Positions 40,329-50,915 of a DNA stretch of 64,000 bases are shown here, in pieces. Position 1 is the stretch's first letter. The number at the start of each line of letters is the position of its first letter. Position numbers and translations under genes: made by a program. The stretch comes from Bradyrhizobium sp. 164 (lineage in GTDB: Bacteria > Pseudomonadota > Alphaproteobacteria > Rhizobiales > Xanthobacteraceae). The stretch is taken from NCBI RefSeq assembly GCF_023073715.1, contig NZ_JADPKA010000017.1, forward strand, positions 1 to 64,000, given 5' to 3'. The notes beneath the pieces are model-generated. The model was given only the letters and a program-made list of their open reading frames with translations, had not been told where the DNA came from and did no database searches.

Positions 40329-40723
40329 GGTCCTGATATCCTTCTTTTTGCGGCAGGTTGGTTTGGGCCCAGAAGGCACCCGATCCAAACCCCCTAAGAT
40401 CAAACATCCGCGATATTGCGATGATTGAGGCTCATATAGGAGGGGGGGAGGGGCCCGCAAGGACCGAACGCAAGTTTCGGCCGTGAAAACATTGGGTTTT
40501 GGAAGATCATATCCGGGCTCAACCGCCCTTGCGGGTGAGGAAATATTAACAGGTTCGGGTCTCAGCAAGCCCCGCCAGCGCAATCTGCCCCACCCTGTTA
40601 CGACAAGGCCAAACCCGCTAAAAGGCGGACCGGCCGGGCAGCCGCAGCACAGCTGCTCCGCGCGACAATGCGGCCCGGTGGCCGACCATCGAACGGCCTC
40701 AATGTGAACCAATCAGAGTGCCC
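40329..40723. other. Intergenic region upstream of dnaK and of a secreted-protein gene
   Basis: This divergent gap of 395 bases contains the RpoH-like promoter for dnaK at 40434-40461, and AGAAGGATATC near 40340 as the dnaK leader. On the other side it is unremarkable up to the secreted-protein gene. No CIRCE inverted repeat (TTAGCACTC-N9-GAGTGCTAA) is present. No gene is seen. Confidence 0.6.
40434..40461 (-). promoter_or_regulatory. Possible RpoH (sigma-32) promoter of dnaK
   Basis: On the minus strand CTTGCGG (40455-40461) and CCTATAT (40434-40440) are separated by 14 bases, close to the sigma-32 pattern CTTGAAA-N13/14-CCCATNT. It lies about 106 bases upstream of the dnaK ATG, reading toward it. 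dnaK heat control by RpoH is well known in Bradyrhizobium. Confidence 0.45.
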
Positions 40724-41665
40724 ATGAAGCTGACCCGTCCCCTCGCCGCGCTCGCCATCCTCATTGCCTCGGCGCTTCCGGCCCTTGCCGCCGACGCCGT
40801 TTACCCGCCTGGCTTGCGCCTCGGCATGGTGCCGCTGATCGGGCTGAGCACGGCCAAGACCTTTCCGGGCTTCGAGAGCGAGGACGGCAATGTCAAGGTG
40901 CTGATCACCGAGCTGCCGCCGGCGGCCTATGGCGAGGTCGTGAGCGCCTTCAATTCCAATCCGGCCGGTGCGAACGGCGTCAAGCAGGACAAGATCGAAA
41001 CCCCCGCGGGCCTTGCCTATTTCACCACCGAAAGCGGCAAGGCCGGCGATACCCCGGTGAGGCGCTATTCGATGATTGTGCCGGGCGCCGGCTTCTCCGG
41101 CTATGTCGCGGTGCAGATTCCGGAGAATGCGACCAAGATCTACAGCGATGAAGCGGTGCGCCAGATGTTTGCGACCGCCGTCACCCGCAAGCAGGTCTCG
41201 GCCGAAGAGCAGATCGCGCTGATGCCGTTCAAGATCACCGATCTCGCCGACTTCAAGGACATCCGTACGCTGGCGCCGGGCTCGAGCATCATCCTGGCCG
41301 ACGGCGACGAGAGCACGGGCTATGAATCGAAGCCGTTCATGATCCTCGGCCTGATTGGCGCCACCCCCCAGCAGACCGACGACCGCGCCCGCTTCGCCCA
41401 GGAAGCGGCGCTCCAGATCCCCGGCGTGCGCGAGTCGCGCGTCACCATGTCCGAGCCGATCCGCATCAACGGCCAGCAGGGTTTCGAGACCCGGATCGAC
41501 GGCGTCAGCGGCAAGGACAAGGTTCCGGTGACGGTGGTGCAGTGGATCCGCTTTTCAAGCGGCGGCACCTCGCTGCGCATCATCGCCAGCGCCCCGCGCG
41601 ACCAATGGCCAAGCGCCTTCACCCGCTTCCGCGCCGTGCGCGACGGCATTCAGCCGAAGGGCTAG
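40724..41665 (+). CDS. Secreted protein of unknown function
   Basis: The protein has 313 residues. MKLTRPLAALAILIASALPA followed by LAADA is a Sec signal peptide. The mature part is alpha/beta with VYPPGLRLGMVPLIGLSTAK near the start and repeated phrases about motifs such as PGAGFSGYVAVQIPENATK. No cysteines, metal motifs or catalytic pattern are obvious and I do not recognise the family. ATG 40724 is chosen; a GTG six bases earlier is the only alternative. It ends at a small hairpin (GCTCCCG-TACG-CGGGAGC, 41665-41682). Confidence 0.78.
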   Translation: MKLTRPLAALAILIASALPALAADAVYPPGLRLGMVPLIGLSTAKTFPGFESEDGNVKVLITELPPAAYGEVVSAFNSNPAGANGVKQDKIETPAGLAYFTTESGKAGDTPVRRYSMIVPGAGFSGYVAVQIPENATKIYSDEAVRQMFATAVTRKQVSAEEQIALMPFKITDLADFKDIRTLAPGSSIILADGDESTGYESKPFMILGLIGATPQQTDDRARFAQEAALQIPGVRESRVTMSEPIRINGQQGFETRIDGVSGKDKVPVTVVQWIRFSSGGTSLRIIASAPRDQWPSAFTRFRAVRDGIQPKG

Positions 41666-41682
41666 CTCCCGTACGCGGGAGC
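41665..41682 (+). terminator. Hairpin at the end of the secreted-protein gene
   Basis: GCTCCCG and CGGGAGC pair perfectly around TACG and overlap the stop codon region. There is no T-tract after it, so termination would not be classical. Confidence 0.35.
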
Positions 41683-41808
41683 GGTGAGGATCCGCCGACC
41701 CAAGCCCAACCCCTCGCCAAGACCGACTGCATTTTCGGGCTTCTGTTCGCACACAAGCGGAACTAGGCTTGGCCTCCATTGGGTTCATTCCTGGAGGGGA
41801 GACGAACG

Positions 41809-42531
41809 ATGCTGGATCGGCGACACATCTTGGCGGCGCTTGCGACCACGGCGCTCGCGGGCCTCGCACCAACCGCGCTGTTTGCGGCCGCGTCAATCAA
41901 GCCTGACGAAGCCTCCGCGCTGCTCGTGATCGACGTGCAGAATTGCTTCCTGCCCGGCGGCAGCCTCGCGGTGAAGGAAGGCGAGCAGGTGGTGCCCGTC
42001 ATCAACAAGATCGCAAAAGCGTTTGCGAACGTGGTGATGACGCAGGACTGGCATACGCCCGGGCACATCTCGTTCGCTTCGGTGCATTCCGGCAAGAATC
42101 CGTTCGAGACCGTCGATCTTCCCTACGGCAAGCAGGTGCTGTGGCCGGACCATTGCGTGCAGGGCACCGACGGCGCCGCGCTGTCAAAGGATCTTGCGAT
42201 CCCGCACGCTGAACTGATCATCCGCAAGGGTTTTCACAAGGAGGTGGACAGCTACTCGGCCTTTCTCGAAGCCGACGGCAAGACCTCGACGGGCCTTGCC
42301 GGCTATCTCAAGGGCCGCAAGATCAAGCGCGTCTTCGTCGCCGGTCTCGCCACGGATTTCTGCGTCGCCTGGACCGCGCTCGATGCGCGCAAGGCGGGCT
42401 TCGAGGTCTATGTGGTGGAGGACGCCTGCCGCGGCATCGACACGCAGGGTTCGCTGGCAAAGGCCTGGGCTGATATGGCCAAGGCCGGCGTGAAGCGGAT
42501 TCAGTCTGCGGATATCGCGGTGACCGCGTAA
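41809..42531 (+). CDS. pncA: Nicotinamidase/isochorismatase-family hydrolase with export signal
   Basis: The protein has 240 residues. The catalytic triad of the family is visible: Asp in [15 protein letters not shown], Lys in [10 protein letters not shown], and Cys in [16 protein letters not shown]. Metal ligands are in [23 protein letters not shown] is typical of nicotinamidase, which hydrolyses nicotinamide to nicotinate for NAD salvage. Unusually a signal peptide precedes the domain ([20 protein letters not shown], then PTALFAA), which suggests periplasmic action. It could carry a Tat-like RR, although RRH without a classical consensus is weak. GGAGGGGAG lies ahead of ATG 41809. Confidence 0.87.
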   Translation: MLDRRHILAALATTALAGLAPTALFAAASIKPDEASALLVIDVQNCFLPGGSLAVKEGEQVVPVINKIAKAFANVVMTQDWHTPGHISFASVHSGKNPFETVDLPYGKQVLWPDHCVQGTDGAALSKDLAIPHAELIIRKGFHKEVDSYSAFLEADGKTSTGLAGYLKGRKIKRVFVAGLATDFCVAWTALDARKAGFEVYVVEDACRGIDTQGSLAKAWADMAKAGVKRIQSADIAVTA

Positions 42532-42544
42532 TAATTTCGCGCAG

Positions 42545-42582
42545 TCATTCCGGGGCGGCGCGAAGAGCCGAACCCGGAATGA
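42545..42582. terminator. Hairpin between pncA and grpE (bidirectional)
   Basis: TCATTCCGGG and CCCGGAATGA are perfect inverted 10-mers around an 18-base loop. They lie 14 bases after the pncA stop and 10 bases after the grpE stop. It is the same family as the hairpins at 14644 and 34558. Confidence 0.65.
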
Positions 42583-42591
42583 GGCCAAGGT

Positions 42592-43209
42592 TCAGTTTGC
42601 CGCGCTGTTCGGCTCGTTGGTGTTGGCCGCGGGCGCGGCCTTCGCGCCGCCTTTGGCGACACCGACCAGGGCGGGACGCAGCACGCGCTCGCCGATGGTG
42701 TAGCCGGCCTGCACGACCTGCACCACGGTGCCCGATGGCACCGACGCATCGGGGACTTCGAACATCGCCTGCTGGAAATTAGGATCGAACTTCTGGCCCT
42801 GCGGATCGAACTTCTTGACGCCGTGCTTTTCCAGCGCGTTGAGCAGCGAGCGCTCGGTGAGTTCGACGCCTTCGATCAGCGAGATCAGGCCGGGATCGGC
42901 CGCGGCACGCGCCTCGGCCGGTACGGCATCGAGCGCGCGCTGGAGGTTGTCGGCGATGTCCAACACGTCGCGGGCAAAGCCGGTAATGCCGTAGAGACGG
43001 GCGTCGGCGACCTCCTTGCTGGTGCGCTTGCGCAAATTCTCCATCTCGGCCAGCGTCCGCAGCATGCGGTCACGCGCCTCGGCCGCTTCCTTCTGCAACG
43101 TCTCGACCGAGCCCGGCTCGGGATCGTCGGGCATGATGTAAGGCTTCGACACTACCGGCTCGCCGGTCGGCGCGGTCGTGTCTTCGGGTTGCCGGTCTTG
43201 ATCGGTCAT
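42592..43209 (-). CDS. grpE: Nucleotide exchange factor GrpE
   Basis: GrpE releases ADP from DnaK. The protein has 205 residues: an acidic N-terminus, a long coiled coil ([33 protein letters not shown]), and the family motif [24 protein letters not shown]. The alanine-rich tail ([15 protein letters not shown]) is probably flexible. It is 93 bases downstream of hrcA on the same strand. A CTTGATT in that gap could be a heat-shock -35 element but the matching -10 is poor. Confidence 0.97.
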   Translation of the reverse strand: MTDQDRQPEDTTAPTGEPVVSKPYIMPDDPEPGSVETLQKEAAEARDRMLRTLAEMENLRKRTSKEVADARLYGITGFARDVLDIADNLQRALDAVPAEARAAADPGLISLIEGVELTERSLLNALEKHGVKKFDPQGQKFDPNFQQAMFEVPDASVPSGTVVQVVQAGYTIGERVLRPALVGVAKGGAKAAPAANTNEPNSAAN

Positions 43210-43302
43210 CGGCTCTAATCTCGAACTCGTTTCCAGGGATTGTTGGCCCGGATATCGTGCCTAAGCGTACGAAAATCAAGCGCCCGTGATCGGGAACGCC
43301 GG

Positions 43303-44391
43303 TCAGCCCCCCAAAAGCCGACTGACGATGCGGGCGGCGTAGTCCACCGTCGGGATCACACGGGCATAATTCAGCCGCGTCGGGCCGATCACGCCGAGAA
43401 CGCCGACGATATGGCCGGCGGCATCCCGATAGGGCGAGATGATCGTGGAGGAGCCCGACAGCGAAAACAGCTTGTTCTCACTCCCGATGAAAATTCGCAC
43501 GCCTTCCGCGGTCTCGGCCCGGCCGAGCAGGTCGATCACGCCGCGCTTGGTCTCGAGATCGTCGAACAACAGGCGCACCCGCTCGAGGTCCTCCAGCGCG
43601 TGCAGATCTTCCAGCAGATTGGCGTGGCCTCGGACGATGAGCTGGCGGTCCTCGTTCTCGCCTCCGGACCAGCTCGCGATGCCGGCCGCGATCACCTTTT
43701 GCGTCAGCTGATCGAGCTCGGCCCGGGCCTCGCCGAGTGCGGTCTCAAGCTCGAGCCGCGCTTCGGCCAGCGTGCGGCCACGAATCCGTGCATTGAGGAA
43801 ATTGCCGGCTTCGGTCAGCGCCGAGGAGGGAACTCCGGGCGGCAGCGTCAGCACGCGGTTTTCGACCTGGCCATCCTCGCCGACCAGGATCACCAGCGCT
43901 TTCTCCGGTTCCAGACGAACGAACTCGATGTGCTTGAGCCGGGCGTTGGATTTTGGCGTCAGCACGACCGCGGCGGCACGGGTCAGGCCCGACAGCCGCA
44001 TCAAGGCCTGGTCCAGCGCCGCCTCGACCGATTGCGCCTGGCCGACCGACGAAAGCTGACTCTGGATGGATTGCCGTTCGGCCTCGGTGAGGTCGCCGAC
44101 CTGCATCAGGGCGTCTACGAAGAAGCGCAGTCCGAGTTCCGTCGGTAGCCGGCCGGCGGACGTATGGGGCGCATAGATCAGGCCGAGCTGTTCCAGGTCG
44201 GCCATGACGTTGCGGACCGAGGCCGGCGACAGCGGCATCGCGATCAGGCGCGAGATATTGCGCGAGCCCACCGGCTCACCGGTCGCGAGATAGCTTTCGA
44301 CAATTTGACGAAAGATGTCGCGGGAACGCTCGTTGAGCTGGGCAAGGCCTGCGCGCGGCGCGATCAGATGCATCGGATCGTGATGGGCCAC
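43303..44391 (-). CDS. hrcA: Heat-inducible transcription repressor HrcA
   Basis: HrcA represses class I heat-shock genes by binding CIRCE and is kept folded by GroEL. The protein has 362 residues. The N-terminal winged helix is [20 protein letters not shown] followed by [10 protein letters not shown] and [20 protein letters not shown], and the C-terminal part ends with [20 protein letters not shown]. The GTG at 44391 is favoured because GAGGAG lies ten bases before it; ATG 44373 is the alternative. No CIRCE is present in this window, so its targets (typically groESL) lie elsewhere. Confidence 0.96.
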   Translation of the reverse strand: MAHHDPMHLIAPRAGLAQLNERSRDIFRQIVESYLATGEPVGSRNISRLIAMPLSPASVRNVMADLEQLGLIYAPHTSAGRLPTELGLRFFVDALMQVGDLTEAERQSIQSQLSSVGQAQSVEAALDQALMRLSGLTRAAAVVLTPKSNARLKHIEFVRLEPEKALVILVGEDGQVENRVLTLPPGVPSSALTEAGNFLNARIRGRTLAEARLELETALGEARAELDQLTQKVIAAGIASWSGGENEDRQLIVRGHANLLEDLHALEDLERVRLLFDDLETKRGVIDLLGRAETAEGVRIFIGSENKLFSLSGSSTIISPYRDAAGHIVGVLGVIGPTRLNYARVIPTVDYAARIVSRLLGG

Positions 44392-44558
44392 AGACGGTAA
44401 CTCCTCTCAGATACTCATAATTTGTCCATCCCGGACGCTTCTGACAAGCGTGGCGTTTGCGGGCCCGAAATCAGGGGTGAAAAAACCTTGCCGCCCACCC
44501 TCACCCCACCTACAAGCACCGCGAATAGCCTTTCCCGTGAGTTTTTGGAGGACTTCCC

Positions 44559-45272
44559 ATGCGGCCAAGCCGCCGTGCGCCCGACGAATTGCGCCCCGTG
44601 ACGCTGGAGCGCGGCGTGGTCAAATATGCGGAAGGCTCGTGCCTGGTGAAATTCGGCGATACTCATGTGCTGGTCACCGCCACGCTGGAAGACCGCCTGC
44701 CGCCGTGGCTGAAGGGCCAGGGGCGCGGCTGGGTCACCGCCGAATACGGCATGCTGCCGCGCGCGACCTCAGAACGCACCCGCCGCGAGGCCTCCGCCGG
44801 CAAGCAGAGCGGCCGTACCGTCGAGATCCAGCGCCTGATCGGCCGCAGCCTCCGTACCATCGTCGATCTCGAAGCGCTCGGCGAGCGGCAGATCACGGTC
44901 GATTGCGACGTGCTCCAGGCCGACGGCGGCACCCGCACGGCTGCGATCACCGGCGCTTGGGTCGCACTTGCCGATTGCATCAACTGGATGAAGGCGCGCA
45001 ACATGATCAAGGCCAATGTGCTGCGCGACAACGTCGCCGCGATCTCCTGCGGCATCTATAATGGCACGCCGGTGCTCGATCTCGACTATGCCGAGGATTC
45101 GGAAGCCCAAACCGACGCCAATTTCGTCATGACCGGCGATGGGCGCATCATCGAGGTGCAGGGCACCGCGGAACGCGAGCCGTTCACCGAAACCGAGTTC
45201 CTGGCGCTGATGGCGCTGGCCCGCAAGGGCGTCGCGCGTCTGGCGGACTTGCAGAAACTGGCTGTGGCGTAG
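44559..45272 (+). CDS. rph: Ribonuclease PH
   Basis: RNase PH is a phosphorolytic exonuclease that finishes tRNA 3' ends. The protein has 237 residues. [54 protein letters not shown] and [15 protein letters not shown] match the family throughout. TGGAGGAC precedes the ATG. It is divergent from hrcA across 167 bases and starts a run of rph, rdgB and hemW. Confidence 0.98.
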   Translation: MRPSRRAPDELRPVTLERGVVKYAEGSCLVKFGDTHVLVTATLEDRLPPWLKGQGRGWVTAEYGMLPRATSERTRREASAGKQSGRTVEIQRLIGRSLRTIVDLEALGERQITVDCDVLQADGGTRTAAITGAWVALADCINWMKARNMIKANVLRDNVAAISCGIYNGTPVLDLDYAEDSEAQTDANFVMTGDGRIIEVQGTAEREPFTETEFLALMALARKGVARLADLQKLAVA

Positions 45273-45282
45273 TCAATAGGCC

Positions 45283-45918
45283 ATGCACCGCCGAATCACG
45301 GACAAGCTCGTCATCGCCACCCACAATCCCGGCAAGCTCGCCGAGATGCGGGAGCTGCTTGCGCCGTACGGCATCGAGGCGGTGTCGGCTGGTGAGCTCG
45401 GCTTGGCCGAGCCCGAAGAGACCGGCAACGATTTCCGCAGCAACGCCGCGATCAAGGCGATCGCGGCGGCGCAGGCGACCAAGCTTGCCGCTTTCGCCGA
45501 CGATTCTGGCATCGTGGTCGACGCGCTCGACGGCGCGCCCGGCATTTTCTCCGCGCGCTGGGCCGGGCCGAACAAAGACTTCGCAGCGGCGATGGCGCAG
45601 ATCGAGCGCCTGCTCCAGGAGCGCGGCGCGACCACGCCCGACAAGCGCAAGGCCCATTTCGTTTCGGCGCTCTGCGTCGCCTGGCCCGACGATCATCGCG
45701 AAGAGGTCGAGGCGCGCGTCGACGGCACGCTGGTCTGGCCGCCGCGCGGCACCGCCGGCTTCGGCTACGATCCGATGTTTCTGCCCGATGGCCATAGCCG
45801 CACCTTCGGCGAGATGGAGAGCATCGAGAAGCACGGCCTGCCGCCCCTCGGCCTCGGCCTGTCGCATCGCGCCCGCGCCTTCGTAAAACTGGCGGAGATC
45901 TGCCTTGAGCCGCGCTAA
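45283..45918 (+). CDS. rdgB: XTP/dITP diphosphatase (RdgB/HAM1)
   Basis: The enzyme hydrolyses non-canonical purine nucleoside triphosphates such as dITP and XTP before they enter DNA. The protein has 211 residues. The N-terminal motif is [18 protein letters not shown], and [20 protein letters not shown] with [11 protein letters not shown] and GLSHRARAF are diagnostic. It begins 10 bases after rph and its last codons overlap the start of hemW. Confidence 0.97.
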   Translation: MHRRITDKLVIATHNPGKLAEMRELLAPYGIEAVSAGELGLAEPEETGNDFRSNAAIKAIAAAQATKLAAFADDSGIVVDALDGAPGIFSARWAGPNKDFAAAMAQIERLLQERGATTPDKRKAHFVSALCVAWPDDHREEVEARVDGTLVWPPRGTAGFGYDPMFLPDGHSRTFGEMESIEKHGLPPLGLGLSHRARAFVKLAEICLEPR

Positions 45919-47059
45919 GGAAGCCTTCGGCGTCTACGTGCATTGGCCGTTCTGCCTGTCGAAATGCCCCTATTGCGACTTCAACAGCCATGTCCGCCAC
46001 GCCGCGATCGACGAGGCGCGCTTTGCATCCGCCTTCGCCCGCGAGATCGCAACCACGGCTGAGCGCGCACCCGGCCGTGAAGTGACCTCGATCTTCCTCG
46101 GCGGCGGCACGCCATCGCTGATGCAGCCCGCAACCGTCGGCGCGGTGCTCGATGCGATCGGCAAGCACTGGCATGTTGCAGGCGACGTCGAAGTGACGCT
46201 GGAGGCAAACCCGACCAGCGTCGAAGCCACACGCTTTGCCGGTTATCGCACCGCCGGCGTCAACCGCGTCTCGCTCGGCGTCCAGGCGCTCGACGATGCC
46301 TCCTTGAAGGCGCTCGGCCGTATGCACAGTGCGCGCGAGGCCCTCGATGCCGTCGCCATCGCGCGCCGTTCGTTCGACCGTTATTCGTTCGACCTGATCT
46401 ACGCCCGACCCGACCAGACGCCGGCGATGTGGGCGGACGAGCTGCGTCTCGCGATCGATGAAGCGGCCGAGCATCTGTCGCTCTATCAATTGACGATCGA
46501 GGAAGGCACGCCGTTCTTCGGCCTGCACCAGGCCGGCAAATTGAAGACGCCGGACGAAGCCGTCGCGCGCGCGCTCTACGACGTGACGCAGGAGACCTGC
46601 GACAAGCTCGGCCTGCCCGCCTACGAGATTTCAAATCACGCGCGGCGCGGCGCCGAGTGCCGGCACAATCTGGTCTATTGGCGCGGCGAGGAATATGCCG
46701 GCATCGGTCCCGGCGCGCATGGCCGCCTCGACATCGATGGTATCAGGCACGCCACCGCCACCGAAAAGCGCCCCGAAGCCTGGCTGATGCGGGTCGAGAC
46801 CAACGGCGACGGCGTCGTCACCGACGAGCTCCTCAACAGCGAGGAGCGCGCCGACGAATTTTTGCTGATGGGATTGCGGCTCGCCGAGGGAATCGACCCT
46901 GAGCGCTACAAAGCCCTCTCGGGCCGCCCGCTCGACCCCCGCCGCATTGCGCTGCTGCGCGAGGAAGGCGCGATCACGGTGGACGCCACGGGCCGGCTGC
47001 GCGTGACGAGCAGTGGCTTCCCCGTGCTGGATGCGGTGGTTGCGGATCTGGCGGCGTAA
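45905..47059 (+). CDS. hemW: HemW, radical-SAM heme chaperone
   Basis: The protein has 384 residues. The radical SAM cluster motif is [17 protein letters not shown] (CxxxCxxC), followed by [29 protein letters not shown] and [12 protein letters not shown], then the HemN_C-type domain. HemW lacks coproporphyrinogen oxidase activity in tested members and instead delivers heme to respiratory proteins. I take TTG 45905 as the start because GGAG lies eight bases upstream and [16 protein letters not shown] begins the family sequence. It overlaps rdgB by 14 bases. Confidence 0.93.
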   Translation: MSRAKEAFGVYVHWPFCLSKCPYCDFNSHVRHAAIDEARFASAFAREIATTAERAPGREVTSIFLGGGTPSLMQPATVGAVLDAIGKHWHVAGDVEVTLEANPTSVEATRFAGYRTAGVNRVSLGVQALDDASLKALGRMHSAREALDAVAIARRSFDRYSFDLIYARPDQTPAMWADELRLAIDEAAEHLSLYQLTIEEGTPFFGLHQAGKLKTPDEAVARALYDVTQETCDKLGLPAYEISNHARRGAECRHNLVYWRGEEYAGIGPGAHGRLDIDGIRHATATEKRPEAWLMRVETNGDGVVTDELLNSEERADEFLLMGLRLAEGIDPERYKALSGRPLDPRRIALLREEGAITVDATGRLRVTSSGFPVLDAVVADLAA

Positions 47060-47062
47060 GCG

Positions 47063-48283
47063 CTACGCCCCAAAACTCTTCGGCGAGCCTGCCACCGCAA
47101 CCCCGCCGCCGGTCGTCACCTTCATCACCGCAAGTCCTCGCTCGTTGGTGCCGTCGGGGCGGAAGCGAAACAGGCCGTCGATGCCGGCAAAGCCTGAGGG
47201 GTTGGTCAGCACGTCGGGCGAGAAGCGCGTCGTGCCTTGCGTGCGCGCCAGTGCGGCGACGAGGGCGACTGCGTCATAGGCGAGCGTCGCAGTGCGCACC
47301 GGCTCGGCGCCATATTTGGTGCGGTAACGGCCGGAGAAGGCGCGGAAGCCGGCCGGATCCGGCGCGGCATAGAGGCCGCCTTGCAACGCTGCGCTGGCAT
47401 AGACGCGCGGATTGTCCCACAGGCCGGTGCCGAGCAGCTGGATGTTGCGCAAATTCGCACCCGCCGCAGTCATCGCATCCGCCACTGAAACCACGGCATC
47501 GCCGTCGTCGGCAATGAACAGCGCGTCCGCACTGCCGAGCTGCTGCGCCACGGTTCGAGCTGGGGTGGCGCGGTCGGCGCCGTATTTCTCGAACGCGACG
47601 ATGCGCCCACCACGCCGCGGCACTGCCGCCTTCACGGCGGCTTCGACCACGTTGCCATAGGCGTTGTCGGGCACGAGCACGGCAACGGAGCGCTTTCCGA
47701 TGCTGGCGGAATATTCGACGATGCGGTTGACGTCGGACTCCGGCAGGAAGCTGAGCAGATAGACGCCGCGTCCGGCGATGCTGGAATCGGTCGAGAATGC
47801 CATCACCGAGATGCCGCGCGTGCGCGCGACCTGCGCCACCGCCGGCACCGATTGTGCGAACAGTGGTCCCAGGATGATTTCGGCGCCCTCGTCGACCGCC
47901 TGCTGCGCACCAGCTTGCGCGCCTTGCGGGCTGCCATTGTCGTCCTTGATCAGGAGCTGGATGTTCGGGTTTTGGAACTCGGCCAGCGCCATCTCGGCGG
48001 CGTTGCGCATGGATTGCGCCGCGAGGCCTGCATTGCCAGCCGCCGACAGCGGCAGGATCACGGCGACCTTGACCCCACCGGTGCCAGCGGTCGTGCCCTG
48101 TTGGGGCGGACCAGCCGGCTGCGCCGGTGGCGCGGAGCTGGAGAACTGGCTGAGACTCTGCTGCACGCCGGCGCAGGCCGACAGCAAGGGGGCGCCGAGC
48201 AACAGGCCAAGCGCGCTCCGGCGGGTTGCCCCGGGCCATCGGGGCGCCGGACCGGAAGACTTCGAACTAGACGGGCCCACCAT
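47063..48283 (-). CDS. LpoA-like penicillin-binding protein activator lipoprotein (periplasmic-binding fold)
   Basis: The protein has 406 residues. The N-terminus has arginine-rich and hydrophobic parts ending in the lipobox LLSACAG, so it should be lipid-anchored. The rest is a type 1 periplasmic-binding fold (VKVAVILPLSAAGNAGLAAQ, LLIKDDNGSPQGAQAGAQQA, AEIILGPLFAQSVPAVAQVA, GIDGLFRFRPDGTNERGLAV) like LivJ and the C-terminal half of LpoA. In E. coli lpoA lies between rsmI and yraN; here it is divergent next to rsmI-yraN, which supports a role in controlling peptidoglycan synthases. An amino-acid-binding role is the alternative. Confidence 0.82.
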   Translation of the reverse strand: MVGPSSSKSSGPAPRWPGATRRSALGLLLGAPLLSACAGVQQSLSQFSSSAPPAQPAGPPQQGTTAGTGGVKVAVILPLSAAGNAGLAAQSMRNAAEMALAEFQNPNIQLLIKDDNGSPQGAQAGAQQAVDEGAEIILGPLFAQSVPAVAQVARTRGISVMAFSTDSSIAGRGVYLLSFLPESDVNRIVEYSASIGKRSVAVLVPDNAYGNVVEAAVKAAVPRRGGRIVAFEKYGADRATPARTVAQQLGSADALFIADDGDAVVSVADAMTAAGANLRNIQLLGTGLWDNPRVYASAALQGGLYAAPDPAGFRAFSGRYRTKYGAEPVRTATLAYDAVALVAALARTQGTTRFSPDVLTNPSGFAGIDGLFRFRPDGTNERGLAVMKVTTGGGVAVAGSPKSFGA

Positions 48284-48621
48284 CGCAGATTCTCTTCCGA
48301 CCGGCCGTCGCCCAGCCGGTCACCACATTGCTCCACGACGCAAGCCGCGGATTCAGGCATATTGTCGGCAAACAGTTAACCAAAACAAAAGGATAATCGC
48401 CACTTAACGCGACCACCCTCCTATCCTGGCCCACCGCTGGCCGTCACTTACGCAGCATCAAGGGAGGTTTCCGTCGCGAATATGGCGCGAGGGCCTTGCT
48501 CCCGCGCAACGTGACCCCGCATCGATCACATTCCCGTCCGTTCCTCGCCCCTCACCTCGGCCCGATCTTTTTCGAAGAGCTGGTTCCCAGCCCTGCGGAT
48601 CGTGCCTAAGTTGACTTCATT
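48284..48621. other. Divergent promoter region between the LpoA-like gene and rsmI
   Basis: This is 338 bases without a gene. The part near 48375-48400 is AT-richer (ACAGTTAACCAAAACAAAAG), a likely promoter zone for the leftward gene. TTGACTT occurs just before the rsmI ATG but is too close to serve it. No repeat family was recognised. Confidence 0.45.
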
Positions 48622-49572
48622 ATGCGCGCAAAGCCGGCCCCGATAAATACGCCTGAAGCTCAAGACGCCACCTTGCGCGGCTTCTCCATCGACGCCCATC
48701 GGCTTGCGGTGGCGAAGGCCGCGCCGGGCCTGCATCTGGTCGCGACCCCCATCGGCAATCTCGGCGACATCACCCTGCGTGCGCTTCAGACGCTCGCCGG
48801 CGTCGACGTCATCGCCTGCGAGGACACCCGCATCACGCGGCGCCTGACCGAGCGTTACGCCATCGCAGCGCAGCTCAAGCAATATCATGAGCACAACGCG
48901 GAAGCCGCGCGTCCGAAGATCCTGGAGGCGCTTGCGGCAGGCGGCTCGGTCGCGCTGGTGTCGGATGCCGGGACGCCGCTGATCTCCGATCCCGGCTTCA
49001 AGCTGGTGCGCGAGGTCTGCGCCGCCGGCCATGCGGTCTATGCGCTGCCCGGCCCCTCCTCGGTGCTGGCGGCGCTATCGGTCGCAGCGCTGCCGACCGA
49101 CCGCTTTTTCTTCGAGGGCTTCTTGCCGTCGAAATCGGCGGCGCGCAGGTCGCGCCTTGTTGAGCTGGCTCGCATCGATGCGACACTGGTGATGTTCGAA
49201 TCCGGCAACCGCGTGCAGGACGCGCTCGCCGATCTCGCCGAGATCATGGGGACGCGCGACGCCGCGATCTGCCGCGAGCTGACCAAACTTCATGAGGAGA
49301 TCTCGCGCGCAACATTGAGCGAGCTGGCTCGCGAGGCGGATACGCTGGAGACGCGCGGCGAGTTCGTGCTGGTGATCGCCCCACCTGCGGCCGACGCCGA
49401 GGTGCTGACGTCGGATGCGCTAGACCAGCTCCTGCGCGAGCAGCTGGCCGCGCGCAGCGTCAAGGATGCCGTGGCACATGCGGTCGCACTCTCGGGCCGC
49501 CCGCGGCGCGAGGTCTATGCCCGCGCGCTCGAGCTCGCAAAAGACCTGCGGGGCGGCGATGGCGAAGACTGA
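48622..49572 (+). CDS. rsmI: 16S rRNA (cytidine(1402)-2'-O)-methyltransferase RsmI
   Basis: RsmI adds the 2'-O-methyl of C1402 in the ribosomal P site. The protein has 316 residues of the SpoU-unrelated tetrapyrrole-methylase fold. [52 protein letters not shown] and [20 protein letters not shown] are the family's blocks. About 35 residues precede the conserved start, so a later start is possible. It is followed by yraN with a 14-base overlap. Confidence 0.96.
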   Translation: MRAKPAPINTPEAQDATLRGFSIDAHRLAVAKAAPGLHLVATPIGNLGDITLRALQTLAGVDVIACEDTRITRRLTERYAIAAQLKQYHEHNAEAARPKILEALAAGGSVALVSDAGTPLISDPGFKLVREVCAAGHAVYALPGPSSVLAALSVAALPTDRFFFEGFLPSKSAARRSRLVELARIDATLVMFESGNRVQDALADLAEIMGTRDAAICRELTKLHEEISRATLSELAREADTLETRGEFVLVIAPPAADAEVLTSDALDQLLREQLAARSVKDAVAHAVALSGRPRREVYARALELAKDLRGGDGED

Positions 49573-49960
49573 GGTCCCGGCGGAACCGAAAGTCGCCTCG
49601 CCCGAGCGCATCGCCGCGTTCCGGACCGGCATCTCCGCCGAGAGCCGCGCCGCCGCCTATCTGATGGCCAAGGGCTACCGCATCCTCGCCAAACGTTATC
49701 GCACCCCGCATGGCGAAATCGACATCGTGGCGCGCCGCCGCAATTTGATCGCCTTCGTCGAGGTCAAGGCGCGGGCGACGCTGGATGACGCCGCCTTCGC
49801 GGTGACGCCGCGCCAGCAGCAGCGCATCATCGACGCCGCGCAAGGCTGGCTCGTGGCGCATCCCGAGCATGCCGAATTCGAATTGCGATTCGACGCCATG
49901 CTGATTGCGCCGCGATCACTTCCACGCCATGTGTTGGCGGCATTCGACGCCTCGACCTGA
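49559..49960 (+). CDS. yraN: YraN-family (UPF0102) endonuclease-like protein
   Basis: The protein has 133 residues. [40 protein letters not shown] and [20 protein letters not shown] show the UPF0102 fold, related to Holliday-junction resolvases, with the metal-binding set E, D and ExK ([16 protein letters not shown]). Activity is not well defined. The ATG at 49559 overlaps the rsmI stop; the rsmI-yraN order is widely conserved. gshB follows 10 bases later. Confidence 0.92.
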   Translation: MAKTEVPAEPKVASPERIAAFRTGISAESRAAAYLMAKGYRILAKRYRTPHGEIDIVARRRNLIAFVEVKARATLDDAAFAVTPRQQQRIIDAAQGWLVAHPEHAEFELRFDAMLIAPRSLPRHVLAAFDAST

Positions 49961-49970
49961 AAGGCAGACC

Positions 49971-50915
49971 ATGAAACTCAACGTCGCCGTCCAGATGGAC
50001 CCCATCGCCCGCATCAACATCAAGGGCGATTCCACCTTTGCGCTGCTCCTGGAGGCACAGAAGCGCGGCCACGGCCTGTCCTATTACACCCCCGACAAGC
50101 TCTCGATGGTCGGCGACGAGATCGTCGCTCCGGTTCAGCTCCTCACCGTGCGCGACGAGCCGGGTGACCATTTCACGCTCGGCGAGCCCAGGCGCGAAGC
50201 GCTCAACGGCTTTGACGTGGTGCTGCTCCGCCAGGACCCGCCGTTCGATCTCGCCTACATCACCTCGACGCATTTTTTGGAGCGCATTCATCCGAAGACG
50301 CTGGTGGTCAACGATCCCGCCTCGGTACGGAACGCGCCGGAAAAGCTGTTCGTGATGAACTTTCCGCAGCTGATGCCGCCGACCCTGATCTCGCGCGAAT
50401 TAGATGAGATCAACGCCTTTCGCGACAGGCACGGCGCCGTCGTGATGAAGCCGCTGCACGGCCATGGCGGCGCCGCGGTGTTCCGCGTGATGCCGCAGGA
50501 CATGAATTTCGGCTCGCTGTTCGACATGTTCTCGGTGACGTTCAAAGAGCCCTGGGTGATCCAGCAGTTCATTCCCGAGGTGAAGCACGGCGACAAGCGC
50601 ATCATCCTCGTCAACGGCGAGTTCGCCGCCGCCGTAAACCGGGTGCCGGCCGCGGACGACCTCCGCTCCAACATGGTACGCGGCGGCGCGGCGCAGGAGA
50701 CCGAGCTCACCCCGCGCGAGCGCGAGATCTGCGCCGCCGTCGGCCCGGCGCTGCGCGAGCGCGGCCTCCTGTTCGTCGGCATCGACGTCATCAACGGCAA
50801 TCTCACCGAGATCAACGTCACCTCGCCGACCGGCATCCGCGCCATCGCGCGGCTCGGCGGGCCCGACGTGGCGGCGAAGATCTGGGACGCGATCGAGCAG
50901 AAGCGGGCGAAGTAA
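49971..50915 (+). CDS. gshB: Glutathione synthetase
   Basis: GshB ligates glycine to gamma-glutamylcysteine. The protein has 314 residues. The N-terminal domain ([40 protein letters not shown]) is followed by the ATP-grasp domain with [37 protein letters not shown] and [22 protein letters not shown] 49971 has GGCAGA upstream and begins the family sequence; the longer frame from 49905 overlaps yraN. Confidence 0.97.
   Translation: MKLNVAVQMDPIARINIKGDSTFALLLEAQKRGHGLSYYTPDKLSMVGDEIVAPVQLLTVRDEPGDHFTLGEPRREALNGFDVVLLRQDPPFDLAYITSTHFLERIHPKTLVVNDPASVRNAPEKLFVMNFPQLMPPTLISRELDEINAFRDRHGAVVMKPLHGHGGAAVFRVMPQDMNFGSLFDMFSVTFKEPWVIQQFIPEVKHGDKRIILVNGEFAAAVNRVPAADDLRSNMVRGGAAQETELTPREREICAAVGPALRERGLLFVGIDVINGNLTEINVTSPTGIRAIARLGGPDVAAKIWDAIEQKRAK

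Noticed and set aside
43210-44558. CIRCE element for HrcA near hrcA, grpE or dnaK
   Set aside because: I searched by eye for TTAGCACTC-N9-GAGTGCTAA and found none in the gaps around hrcA, grpE or dnaK.
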